From the NCBI RefSeq assembly GCF_014529705.1, contig NZ_JAANIH010000065.1, positions 1 through 49,091 of the forward strand: DNA of 49,091 nt. The letters run 5' to 3'. Below, in pieces: positions 1-8,272 of the stretch. Source of the DNA: Bradyrhizobium campsiandrae. Lineage in GTDB: Bacteria; Pseudomonadota; Alphaproteobacteria; Rhizobiales; Xanthobacteraceae. Position 1 is the first letter of the stretch. Every line of letters starts with the position of its first letter. The position numbers were made by a program, and so were the translations under genes. Below the pieces are notes generated by a model. It did no database searches and had not been told where the DNA came from. It was given only the letters and a program-made list of their open reading frames with translations.

Positions 1-144
1 GATGCTACACCTCTTGAACGCCATCATGCGGCGCTCCTGCATCGAGACGACCGCGGAAAGAACCATGAACCCGGCAGTGGATCATGTTTGTCGATCGGGG
101 TTGACACCGTGCCCGCGATTAAAGAACAGACGACTAGTTGCTGC

Positions 145-452
145 TTGATAACAACGAGCGCGATACCATGGCCGCCGCCGATGCACATGGTGACGATGCC
201 ATGGCGTCCGTTGATACGCCAGAGTTCGTAGAGGGCCTTCACAGTAAGGATGGTTCGCGTCGCGCCAAGCCAATGACGAGCGCGATTGCACCTCCATTGT
301 GATTGGCCTTTTCCGGCGGCAGATGGATCCCGTCCATGATCGCCAGGGCCTGCGCCGCGAAGGCCTCGTTGGATTCGATGGCGTCGATGTTGGCGAGCTT
401 GAGCCCGCGCGATCGAGAGCCAGTGGAACAGCCTTCACTGGGCCGGCTCCCA
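145..452 (-). pseudogene. Thiolase (acetyl-CoA acetyltransferase) C-terminal remnant
   Basis: Three minus-strand reading frames together recover the C-terminal part of a biosynthetic thiolase. One frame near 420-450 gives ETMGAGPVKAV. A second frame at about 270-410 gives GLKLANID, ESNEAFAAQALAIMDG and NHNGGAIAL, the region carrying the family's catalytic His motif, here broken just after GGAIAL. A third frame at about 147-235 gives RINGRHGIVTMCIGGGHG, containing the catalytic Cys in the CIGGG motif. In intact thiolases these blocks are continuous, so at least two frameshifts separate them and the gene is dead. The 5' portion is not recognisable. It is probably old chromosomal or cargo DNA. 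Confidence 0.8.
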
Positions 453-581
453 TGGTCTCGGCGGTACGCCGGCAAGTCCTCAAGAAACCATCCCCTTCTG
501 TTGTCCTGACGCGATAAGAGTCTTCAAGTTTGGACCGTTCTTTTTGCCATCCTGAACGCCAGGGACTTTCGACATGACAGC

Positions 582-752
582 TCAGGCCGCAATCGCTTGG
601 CAGCTCTCGGCGCAACGTTTGCAGGCCGCAACACAGTCGTCCATTCCGCCGATTCGTTCGCAATCCTTGGCGCATTCGATGCAGAAGAACGCCCAAGTCG
701 AACGCGGGGTCGCGGAGCTTGATGATTTGTCCGCAACCCCGCGCTCATGCAT
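582..752 (-). pseudogene. Csp-like (DUF326) Cys-rich copper-binding protein, C-terminal fragment
   Basis: The minus-strand frame ending at 582 encodes FFCIECAKDCERIGGMDDC followed by CKRCAESCQAIAA and a stop. The regular CxxC/CxxxC spacing on predicted helices is typical of four-helix-bundle copper storage proteins (Csp/DUF326), which bind many Cu(I) ions through Cys thiolates. Intact family members are about 110-150 aa. Only about 35 family-like residues remain, preceded by roughly 20 residues (752-700) of unrelated Ser-rich sequence. It is therefore a truncated 3' fragment joined to other DNA. A copper-storage origin fits the adjacent metal operon. The start at 752 is only the first in-frame ATG and may not be used. 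Confidence 0.65.
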
Positions 753-922
753 CAGCGACCCTTCGAGCCCGCCCTGATAGCGCGGCCCCGATCCGCTAAT
801 GGTAGCTTGTGCACGATGATGGCAACCTCATCGGCGGACGCGGCGGCAGGCCCTACCAGCACCACGGCGGCGATGAGCCCCACCAGCGACCGGCTTGTGA
901 CGGGATAGGCTTTCTGTTTCAA
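752..922 (-). pseudogene. Truncated exported protein fragment (signal peptide intact)
   Basis: From a TTG codon at 922 with a GAGGAAG ribosome site just upstream, the frame encodes 56 residues. They comprise a basic N-terminus, a hydrophobic stretch (LVGLIAAVVLVGPAAASA) and then DEVAIIVHK before a short unrelated tail. The pattern ADEVAIIV-K directly after a signal peptide resembles phosphate-binding (PstS-like) periplasmic proteins, but too little remains for a firm assignment. The stop overlaps the ATG of the Csp-like fragment by one base. It is probably a truncated gene whose downstream part was lost. Confidence 0.4.
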
Positions 923-935
923 CTTGAGCTTCCTC

Positions 936-1170
936 TCACTTCACCGTCACGTGCCCCGTCATCCCGTATTTCCGGATGATTGGGAATGAGGCATGAAAAC
1001 TCGAACCTGCGGCTATTGCGCCGGCACTAGATTGCTTAGAATCTAGCGACCACCACCTTCCGCATCGCCGGACCGCCCATCGGGCTGTTCGTAGGATATC
1101 CGTCGCGGCCGTAAATGGTCTCACGACGCTACGAACGTCGGCGGCACTGGAGCAAGGCTCCGTCCACCCC
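936..1170 (-). pseudogene. Cupredoxin-like domain, frameshifted 3' remnant
   Basis: The minus strand ends with KYGMTGHVTVK and a stop at 936, the usual end of a plastocyanin-type cupredoxin. In the neighbouring frame just upstream lies FEFSCLIPNHPE, which carries the Cys-x4-His of a type 1 copper site. The expected continuous sequence would be FEFSC-LIPNH-EYGMTGHV, so a single-base change near 976-980 breaks the frame. The upstream part (1040-1110) reads GYPTNSPMGGPAMRKVVV in another frame and is not identified. It sits directly downstream of the FTR1 gene, where a cupredoxin partner would be plausible. Confidence 0.6.
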
Positions 1171-1172
1171 TT

Positions 1173-3092
1173 CTATGCGACCTTTCGACGATTGAGGGCG
1201 AAGCCTATAGCCAGAGCCGCGATCACGAGTACCTGGGCTGCGACCGTTTGGGTCGTTGGGAACAGGCCAACCAATGAGATACGCGGCACCGAACGCAACG
1301 GTGCGATGCTGACCATGCCGGCCTCTTGCAGAGCAGCGATACCCTTGCCGGCGAGAACGACCGTGAGTACCGCCATCAGCCACGAACTGTAGGTGAAGAA
1401 CTTACCGATTGGCAGGCGGCGGCTAAAGCGCAGCATTGCCCACGCCACTACGGCCAGGGTTAGGCATGCGCTCAGGGTGCCCGCGAGTATCGCGCCGCCG
1501 TTTCCCTGGTTCCACAGCGCCGCAAAGAAGAGGATCGTCTCGAACACCTCTCGGTAGACGACGATGAAGGCGAGCCCGAACAGAAACCATGCCGAACCGC
1601 CGGACAGCGCTTTCGCCATCTTTTCCCGAATGTAGTGTTGCCATTGATCGGCCTGCGCCTTGCCGTGCATCCAGATGCCGACCGAGAGCAAAACCACGGA
1701 CGCAAAGACCGACCCGAAGCCCTCCGTCAATTCCCGGCTCGCGCCGCTGATCCCAATCATCCAAGTCGCGACAATCCAGGTCAAAAAGCCCGCCGCAAGT
1801 GCACTAACCCAACCTGCATGGACGTAGCGCATCACCTCCATCCGCTCGGCCTTGCGAAGGAAGGCGATCATGGCCACTACGATCAGCAATGCTTCGAGCC
1901 CCTCGCGCAGCAGGATCGTCGCCGCGCCTAGGAACGTCGACAGACCGCTTGCGGCGTCCGGGGACAGCGCAGCGTCCGCATCGTCGAGGAGGACGTCGAG
2001 GATCTGCGCTCGATCGGTGAGCGCATCGACAGTCCCTCTGCTCTGGATAGTGGCGCGGTACTCGCCCATCGCATCCTCGATCCGCTCCATAAGCGCACGA
2101 TCACGGGCGGCCAGCGTAGGTTCGACCGGCTCGAACCCATCGAGATATGCGGACAATGCCAATTCGGCGGCGCGCTGCCTGTCCCCCGCACGATAGAAGG
2201 CGAGGCTTTCGGCCAGACGGCCGCGAACCAGCGACAGAGATCCGGTCTGTTGTCCAAGGACTTCGGGATGCCGGCGCAAATAGGCCATGAGGGCGTCTGC
2301 CTTATCCTCTCCGATCTTGCCTGCAAGAGATGCGGGCGTCGTGCCAGCGAGAGCTTTCAGATCCGGGACGAGCCCGTGAAGCCATTCGTCCTGCTTCCAC
2401 AGCCGCTCCCCTTCCGTCGCGGCAGCGTCCGAAAATGCGAAATGACCAGCGTAGAAGGCTAGGGCCCAGCGATCATCGGCCGGTAGGCCATCGAAGCTCG
2501 GCATCGGGGTCCCATCGAGGCCTTGGGTAATAACCAAGTAGAGGGCGAACACGCTGCGCTGACGGCTGCGATCGGCATCTGTGAAAGCGACGGGCGGAGT
2601 GTTCAGCTTTGCGGCATCCGGTCCCTGACCGTCGCCGGTCGCGTCGTGACAGCTGGCGCAGTTCTGAGCAAACAGGGCCGCACCGCGCGCGAAGTTCGGG
2701 ACCTTCTTCGGCGCCAGCGGCACAGGATAGGCCGCAAGCAGCGAAGTGGCTAAGCCGTGCGCAATTTCGGCGACTTGCTCGGCCTCGGCCTTGCTCTCGA
2801 TGGCGCGCTGCAGACGTCCAGCTTCTGTCAGAAGCGCTTCCTGTTCCGGCTTGGGCGGCAGCGCGGCGAGCTTTGCAGCGATGGTCGCCGCGAACTCTTT
2901 CTGCTCCGCGTATTCGGAAGGACTTGAGATCGAGCCGTGCGATACCGCGCCGGGGTAGTCCACCGCGATGTAATCCAACAATCGCCACGTCGTTTCGACA
3001 TCGCTCGTCTCCGCCCTCGCTTTACCCAAGAAAACGAAAGCCATTAGGATAAAGAGCAGTCCCAGGCGCACCGGTAAGGATATGAGATTCAT
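1173..3092 (-). CDS. FTR1-family iron permease with N-terminal cytochrome c domain
   Basis: A 639-aa membrane protein. Residues 1-27 form a signal peptide. Around residue 145 a c-type haem site (CASCH) follows FARGAALFAQN, with a likely Met ligand in GTPMPSF. The C-terminal half (from about residue 385) is an FTR1/EfeU permease with two REGxE-type iron motifs, REGLEALL and REVFET, each in a hydrophobic helix, and about seven membrane segments. FTR1 permeases import iron coupled to Fe(II) oxidation, so the fused periplasmic cytochrome may take the electron (inference). The gene lies 265 bp downstream of the HMA-CDF transporter in the same direction; that gap shows no gene or clear promoter. 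The cupredoxin remnant follows. It appears intact, and the iron-permease call is strong. Confidence 0.9.
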   Translation of the reverse strand: MNLISLPVRLGLLFILMAFVFLGKARAETSDVETTWRLLDYIAVDYPGAVSHGSISSPSEYAEQKEFAATIAAKLAALPPKPEQEALLTEAGRLQRAIESKAEAEQVAEIAHGLATSLLAAYPVPLAPKKVPNFARGAALFAQNCASCHDATGDGQGPDAAKLNTPPVAFTDADRSRQRSVFALYLVITQGLDGTPMPSFDGLPADDRWALAFYAGHFAFSDAAATEGERLWKQDEWLHGLVPDLKALAGTTPASLAGKIGEDKADALMAYLRRHPEVLGQQTGSLSLVRGRLAESLAFYRAGDRQRAAELALSAYLDGFEPVEPTLAARDRALMERIEDAMGEYRATIQSRGTVDALTDRAQILDVLLDDADAALSPDAASGLSTFLGAATILLREGLEALLIVVAMIAFLRKAERMEVMRYVHAGWVSALAAGFLTWIVATWMIGISGASRELTEGFGSVFASVVLLSVGIWMHGKAQADQWQHYIREKMAKALSGGSAWFLFGLAFIVVYREVFETILFFAALWNQGNGGAILAGTLSACLTLAVVAWAMLRFSRRLPIGKFFTYSSWLMAVLTVVLAGKGIAALQEAGMVSIAPLRSVPRISLVGLFPTTQTVAAQVLVIAALAIGFALNRRKVA

Positions 3093-3357
3093 GGGATGCC
3101 CGTGTGGAAGTTAGGTTCGATCGCCGTCGTATCGCCGATTTCGGGTCGGTGCAATTTGAGGCGTTCTAATTCCGGTCATTCGAGGCTCGTCTGTGCACCT
3201 TCTCGCAGCGGCTGCCCAGAAGACGTTGCCAATTTCGTTACTTGCCGGGATGAACCCAGGGAACGCGAGCCCATAGGGCGCCTTCCGAGCCAGCGACAGA
3301 CCGAAATCGGGCGCGATGAGGCTTCAGGAGGGTAGGGCAACGACAGCACCGCGTTCA

Positions 3358-4227
3358 CTATGTGCCGCTCCCGTAGCGGGCTCGATCGGCCTTGCTCAAG
3401 TCATTTCGTGCATCCCTTATGATAGCCAAGGACGACTGGAGAAATAGAGCGGCAATGACGACCGCCACAGCCAAGTCAGGCCATGGCGTTTGGGTCCAAG
3501 CGACCAGAACGGCGGCAACTATGACCGCAACGTTGCCGATCGCATCATTGCGGCTGAAGAGCCATACCGCACGCACGTTGGCGTCCCCCTGCCGGTGAGG
3601 AAGAAGCACCACGGCTGCCATCACGTTCACCACCAGTCCGACGAGTGCGAGAATCCCCATCATCTCGGCTTCGGGCTGATGCTGCACCAGCACGCGATAG
3701 CCGGTGTCGACGAGCACTCCCGCTCCCAGAACGCCGAGGAAGATTCCCTGCAGCAGGGCGGCCTTGGCCCGGGCCGCCAGTCCCCAGCCCACCGCCATCA
3801 GCCCGAGGAACGAGATCACTCCGTCCCCGATGAAATCGAGCGCATCGGCCTTCACGGATTGCGAGCCGGCGAGAAACCCACCAACGGTCTCGACGAGGCC
3901 GTATCCGGCGTTCAGCAGAACTACGATCCAAAGGGCGCGCTTGTAACCAGGCGTCACGTGCGAGAGATTCGGGATCTTGTCGTCATCCTCGCCTTCGTCG
4001 ACGCGCGCAAGTCTGTAGCCGAGGCCGGTGATCGAGCGCTCGACCTCGGGCAGAGGGGCCGTCCCGTTTTCTGTTCGGAGCGTCATCTCCTGGGACGCGA
4101 TCGAGACCTTGGCATCCCGCACGCCTGCGATCGAGCGCGCGGCGGCTTCGATCTTGGCAGCGCAGGCGGAGCAATCCATACCGGTCACGCGGTAACGAAC
4201 CGCTTCGGCTGTGTCTGTTTCCGTCAT
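3358..4227 (-). CDS. HMA-CDF fusion: cation diffusion facilitator with N-terminal heavy-metal-associated domain
   Basis: A 289-aa protein. Residues 8-70 form a heavy-metal-associated domain with the metal-binding motif GMDCSAC. A linker leads to a CDF-type transporter with about six membrane segments from residue 95. The second transmembrane helix carries DFIGD (DxxxD) and the fifth carries SRNDAIGN in place of the HxxxD of classical zinc CDFs, so the metal site is atypical. The start at 4227 is chosen because GAGGATGTG lies just upstream and the upstream gene stops at 4244; a longer frame to 4293 would overlap it. It is probably an efflux pump for Zn, Co, Cd or a related ion, and the last efflux gene of the operon. 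The fused metallochaperone domain may deliver or sense Cu(I)/Zn(II) (inference). Confidence 0.85.
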   Translation of the reverse strand: MTETDTAEAVRYRVTGMDCSACAAKIEAAARSIAGVRDAKVSIASQEMTLRTENGTAPLPEVERSITGLGYRLARVDEGEDDDKIPNLSHVTPGYKRALWIVVLLNAGYGLVETVGGFLAGSQSVKADALDFIGDGVISFLGLMAVGWGLAARAKAALLQGIFLGVLGAGVLVDTGYRVLVQHQPEAEMMGILALVGLVVNVMAAVVLLPHRQGDANVRAVWLFSRNDAIGNVAVIVAAVLVAWTQTPWPDLAVAVVIAALFLQSSLAIIRDARNDLSKADRARYGSGT

Positions 4228-4243
4228 CTTACACATCCTCGCA

Positions 4244-4684
4244 TCAAGTCTTACCTTCCAGCCGCAGTCTCTTGTAAAGCGTCTCGACGGCACTGGAGAA
4301 ATCGACCGTCTCGTGCCGCGCGCAGTGCTCTTCGAGGAATTGCAGTTGGGCCATCAGGCCGAACGTCGGCGGATTGAGATCGAGACCGACGTCCACGCCC
4401 GGCGGCCTACTCAACACGATTCCGCTCATGAAGCCCTGCGCCCAGGCCAGGTAGTCCTTTCGCACCTGCGGATCAGCCGCCGCATCGGCCGTGAACTGCC
4501 GGCATGTCGCGGCACCTAGCCCGACGATCTGTGCGGTCCGCGCGTCATGCTCTTCTGCGGCCACCGCGTTCCAGGCGAGCGGCCATATCACGCACGCGGC
4601 TACGAAATGTCGGATAGGGATGCCGGCCGAGGCGTGCTCGCCCCCAAGGCCTGATCTTCTCTCCGCTGAGCGCAGCCAATTCAC
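4244..4684 (-). CDS. Exported conserved hypothetical protein
   Basis: 146 aa from a GTG at 4684; no ATG lies within the usable part of the frame, which runs open into the upstream gene. A hydrophobic stretch (FVAACVIWPLAWNAVAA) looks like a signal peptide with cleavage after AVAA. The mature part has two conserved-looking Cys (ATCRQF and EEHCARH) and YLAWAQGFMSGI. This arrangement recalls small periplasmic Rap1a/Tai-type proteins, but that resemblance is weak. It sits 10 bp after the preceding exported protein and 17 bp before the CDF gene, so it is probably co-transcribed with the efflux genes. Its function is unknown, perhaps a periplasmic accessory of metal resistance. Confidence 0.6.
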   Translation of the reverse strand: MNWLRSAERRSGLGGEHASAGIPIRHFVAACVIWPLAWNAVAAEEHDARTAQIVGLGAATCRQFTADAAADPQVRKDYLAWAQGFMSGIVLSRPPGVDVGLDLNPPTFGLMAQLQFLEEHCARHETVDFSSAVETLYKRLRLEGKT

Positions 4685-4694
4685 GTCCGCAAGC

Positions 4695-5066
4695 CTACTT
4701 CTTGAATTTGGCCTGACCCGACTTCCCCTCGGCGGTCTTGATCGTGAGGGTGATCGTCGCGCCTGCCGGAATCGGATTCTTCGCGTCGCCTTTGAGCGAG
4801 TTCTCGCCTTGGGGCGCAAGGGTGACCGTTTCGCGGGCCGACCCACCGGCAATCAGCACGGCGCCGACATAGCCCTTTGTCGAGACCGGCTTCGCCTTGA
4901 AGGCCTCAAAGGCGTTGATGGTGACCGTGTTGCCCGACGTCAGAAGTTCGGCATCGATCCCGGCAACGTCGAGCATCAGCCCGCCGTTCGGTCCTTTTTC
5001 ATAGTCCTCGGCGGAAACCGGCGTCGCGAACAAGATGGCAGCGATCAGCAACAGCGCGTACTTCAT
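4695..5066 (-). CDS. Periplasmic protein of the czc operon, hypothetical
   Basis: 123 aa. Residues 1-19 are a signal peptide ending VSA. The mature protein begins EDYEKGPNGGLMLDVAG and looks all-beta, ending in a Lys-rich tail. The start codon overlaps the czcA stop by four bases (ATGA), showing translational coupling. Small exported proteins with a PNGG-L-DV start often accompany CzcA-type pumps in alphaproteobacteria. The role is not established; periplasmic metal binding is a guess. It has no Cys, and its only His-free Met/Asp/Glu residues give no obvious metal motif. Confidence 0.75.
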   Translation of the reverse strand: MKYALLLIAAILFATPVSAEDYEKGPNGGLMLDVAGIDAELLTSGNTVTINAFEAFKAKPVSTKGYVGAVLIAGGSARETVTLAPQGENSLKGDAKNPIPAGATITLTIKTAEGKSGQAKFKK

Positions 5067-8000
5067 GACGGTACTCCTTGGCGGACGGATGGGTTCGATT
5101 GCGTGTTGGTCGGCTCTTCCCGCCTGAACATGGCGTAGAGCGCCGGCAGCACCAATAGGGTGAGGATGGTCGACGAGATGATCCCGCCTATAACGACGGT
5201 CGCGAGCGGCCGCTGCACCTCAGCGCCGGCACCGGTGGCGATCGCCATCGGGACGAAGCCAAGTGAGGCGACGAGCGCGGTCATCAGGACCGGCCGGAGC
5301 CGCGTCAGTGCGCCTTCCCGGACCGCGTCCACCAGCGCATGGCCTTCGCGTCGAAGCTTTTCGATGAACGTGATGATGACGAGGCCGTTGAGCACGGCGA
5401 CCCCAGAGAGCGCGATGAAGCCGATCCCGGCGCTTATCGAGAGCGGAATCCCGCGCAGCAGGAGCGCCACGACGCCGCCGGTGAGCGCGAGCGGCACGCC
5501 ACTGAATACCAACAGCGCATCGGGCATCGACCCCAAGCTGATGAATAGCAGCAGGAAGATTAGAAACAACGCGAGCGGCACGACGACCATCAGGCGCTGC
5601 GTTGCAGAAATAAGCTGTTCGAACTGGCCACCCCAACCGATCCAATAGCCGGCCGGCAGTTTCACCTTCTCCTTCACCTGATTTTGAGCATCAGCGATGA
5701 AGGAGCTGAGATCACGACCCCTCACGTTGGCTGTCACGGCAATCCGCCGTTTACCGTCCTCACGGCTGATCAGATTGGGGCCCGGCTTTAAATCGACCTG
5801 GGCAAGTTCGGATAGCGGCACGTAGCGGATTTGCGCGAGCAGCGAATTGCCCCAGAGCGCAGTAGTTGCCTTCGTCGGACTTTCGGTCGGCGGCAGCGGA
5901 ACCGGCAACGATCTGATAGCATCGACATCCGAGCGTAGATTCTCCGGCAGTCGAACTACGATGTCGAAACGACGATCGCCTTCAAACAGGCGGCCTGCGC
6001 TCTTGCCGCCCACCGCCATTTCAACGAGATTCTGTACATCGGCGACGTTGATACCATAGCGCGATAGGATTTGGCGGTTCAGTTGGACGGTGAGCACCGG
6101 CAACCCCGCCGCCTGCTCGGCTTTGACGTCGGCCGCCCCCTCCACCCTCTGCAGAACTGCTTGGACCCGGCTCGCAGCCTGGATCAATTCGTCCAAATTG
6201 TCGCCGAATATCTTGACGGCCACGTCGCTCCGCACGCCCGAGATAAGTTCGTTCATGCGCTGCTGGATCGGCTGCGAGAACCCATAGGCGCTACCGGGCA
6301 CGTTTTCCGCCGCCTCGTGGATTTCCGCCACGATAGCGGCCTTCGGCTTCTTGGGATCGGGCCATTCCTTTCTCGACTTCAGCATGATGTAGTTGTCCGA
6401 AGTGGATTGCGGCATAGGGTCGGTTGCAACCTCCGCCGTGCCGGTGCGGGCGAACACCTCCTTGACCTCGGGAAGCTTGAGTAATCGCTTCTCCAGCATC
6501 GCCTCCATTGCCACCGACTGAGTCAGACTGACGCTGGGGATGCGGACCACCTCCGTCGAGGCATCCAATTCGTCGAGGCTCGGAATAAACTCACCGCCCA
6601 TGCGCGACGCCGCGATGCCGCAGACAACGACCAGGAGGGCCGCAACCACCGCGACGCCGAACCGGTTGCGGATCGACGCCGCGAGTAGCGGCGCATAAAT
6701 GCGGCGCGCGGTTCGCATGAAGAAATTCTCATGTTCGGAGACCTTGCCGGTGACGAGGAGTGCCACAGCCGCCGGCACAAACGTCATCGACAGAATGCTG
6801 GCCCCGGTCAACGCCATCAGCACGGTCAAAGCCATCGGCGTGAACATCTTGCCTTCGACGCCGGTGAGCGTGAGGATCGGTAGATAGACGACGGCAATGA
6901 TGAACGTTCCGAACAGGCTGGGGCGGATGACCTCTCGCGAGCCGGCGAGAATTGTCTCGAAGCGTTCCTCGCGGGTGAGAACGCGGCCGAGCCGGCGTTG
7001 CTCCATCGCCAGCAGGCGCAGACAGTTCTCGACGATGATCACGGCACCGTCGATGATGATGCCGAAGTCGATCGCGCCCAGGCTCATGAGATTGGCGCTG
7101 ACCTTGTCTTCCACCATGCCGGTGATCGCGAACAGCACGGACAGCGGAATGACGCACGCAGTCGCGACCGCGGCCCTAAAGTTTCCGAGCGTCAGGAATA
7201 GCACGACGATCACCAGCAGCGCGCCTTCGAAGAGATTCCTCGCCACTGTTGCGATCGTCGCTTCGACCAGACGTGTGCGATCGTAGACGGTGTGCGTGAC
7301 GATCCCCTCGGGAAGCGACCGTCCGATTTCCTTCAGCCTTGCGGCGACGCGCTGCGCGACGGTGCGGCTGTTCTCCCCGATCAGCAGCATGGCAGTGCCG
7401 AGCACCACCTCGTTGCCGTTCAGCGTTGCCGCGCCGGTCCGCAAATCTGTTCCTTCCCTGACATCGGCCACATCGGACACTCGCACCGGGATGCCGTTCC
7501 GCGAGCCGACCACGATTTCCTTGATCTCGTCGACGCTTGCGACCTGTCCAGGCGCGCGGACGAGGTATTGCTCGCCGTTGCGCTCGATGTAGCCGGCACC
7601 GACGTTGGCATTGTTCGAGGCGAGCGCCGCCATGATGTCGCGAAAGCTGAGTTTGTAGGCCATCAGTTGAGTGGGATCGGGTAGCACCTGAAACTGCCGT
7701 TCGAATCCGCCCACCGAATTGACTTCGCTCACCCCCGCAACGGTCCGCAGTTGCGGCCTGACGATCCAGTCCTGGATCGTACGCAAGTCGGTGGGACTGT
7801 ACGCCTCTCCGCCCGCCTTGCGAGCCTCTGGCTTGGCTTCGATTGTGTACATGTAGATCTCGCCGAGCCCGGTCGATATCGGCCCCATCGCTGTCTCGAT
7901 GGCCGGGGGTAGCTGGTCTCTGACCTGCTGGATCCGCTCGTTGACCATCTGCCTGGCAAAATAGATGTCGGTGCCATCCTTGAAGATCACCGTGACCTGG

Positions 8001-8272
8001 CTGAGCCCGTAGCGTGATAGCGACCGCGTGCTCTCCAGGCGCGGCAGGCCGCCCATGGCGGTTTCGATCGGAAACGTGATGCGCTGCTCGACCTCGAGCG
8101 GCGAGTAGCCTGGGGCCCGGCTGTTGATCTGGATCTGAACATTGGTGATGTCGGGAACCGCGTCGATCGGCAGACGCGTGAAATTCCATGCGCCGAAGCC
8201 GGCCATGGCGAGGACGCCGAACATCACCAGCCAGCGCTGGCGGATGGCGAAGGAGAGGATGCCGTCAATCAT
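5063..8272 (-). CDS. czcA: CzcA-type heavy-metal efflux RND permease
   Basis: 1069 aa, the standard length for HME-RND pumps. The N-terminus (residues 1-30) is the first transmembrane helix, followed by LPIDAVPDITNVQIQINS, a family hallmark. The transmembrane-4 motif DFGIIIDGAVIIVEN matches the HME1/HME2 signature DFGx3DGAx3VEN, associated with Co/Zn/Cd or Ni/Co export, and not the Cu/Ag (CusA) signature. The pump is a proton antiporter forming a trimer in the inner membrane and working with CzcB and CzcC to export ions across both membranes. Its start overlaps the czcB stop by 8 bp, and its end overlaps the next small gene. No truncation is seen. Substrate is inferred from the motif only. 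Confidence 0.93.
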   Translation of the reverse strand: MIDGILSFAIRQRWLVMFGVLAMAGFGAWNFTRLPIDAVPDITNVQIQINSRAPGYSPLEVEQRITFPIETAMGGLPRLESTRSLSRYGLSQVTVIFKDGTDIYFARQMVNERIQQVRDQLPPAIETAMGPISTGLGEIYMYTIEAKPEARKAGGEAYSPTDLRTIQDWIVRPQLRTVAGVSEVNSVGGFERQFQVLPDPTQLMAYKLSFRDIMAALASNNANVGAGYIERNGEQYLVRAPGQVASVDEIKEIVVGSRNGIPVRVSDVADVREGTDLRTGAATLNGNEVVLGTAMLLIGENSRTVAQRVAARLKEIGRSLPEGIVTHTVYDRTRLVEATIATVARNLFEGALLVIVVLFLTLGNFRAAVATACVIPLSVLFAITGMVEDKVSANLMSLGAIDFGIIIDGAVIIVENCLRLLAMEQRRLGRVLTREERFETILAGSREVIRPSLFGTFIIAVVYLPILTLTGVEGKMFTPMALTVLMALTGASILSMTFVPAAVALLVTGKVSEHENFFMRTARRIYAPLLAASIRNRFGVAVVAALLVVVCGIAASRMGGEFIPSLDELDASTEVVRIPSVSLTQSVAMEAMLEKRLLKLPEVKEVFARTGTAEVATDPMPQSTSDNYIMLKSRKEWPDPKKPKAAIVAEIHEAAENVPGSAYGFSQPIQQRMNELISGVRSDVAVKIFGDNLDELIQAASRVQAVLQRVEGAADVKAEQAAGLPVLTVQLNRQILSRYGINVADVQNLVEMAVGGKSAGRLFEGDRRFDIVVRLPENLRSDVDAIRSLPVPLPPTESPTKATTALWGNSLLAQIRYVPLSELAQVDLKPGPNLISREDGKRRIAVTANVRGRDLSSFIADAQNQVKEKVKLPAGYWIGWGGQFEQLISATQRLMVVVPLALFLIFLLLFISLGSMPDALLVFSGVPLALTGGVVALLLRGIPLSISAGIGFIALSGVAVLNGLVIITFIEKLRREGHALVDAVREGALTRLRPVLMTALVASLGFVPMAIATGAGAEVQRPLATVVIGGIISSTILTLLVLPALYAMFRREEPTNTQSNPSVRQGVPS

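Noticed and set aside
7176..8189. 337-codon minus-strand frame overlapping czcA in another phase
   Set aside because: Same-strand shadow; czcA motifs are in the other frame.
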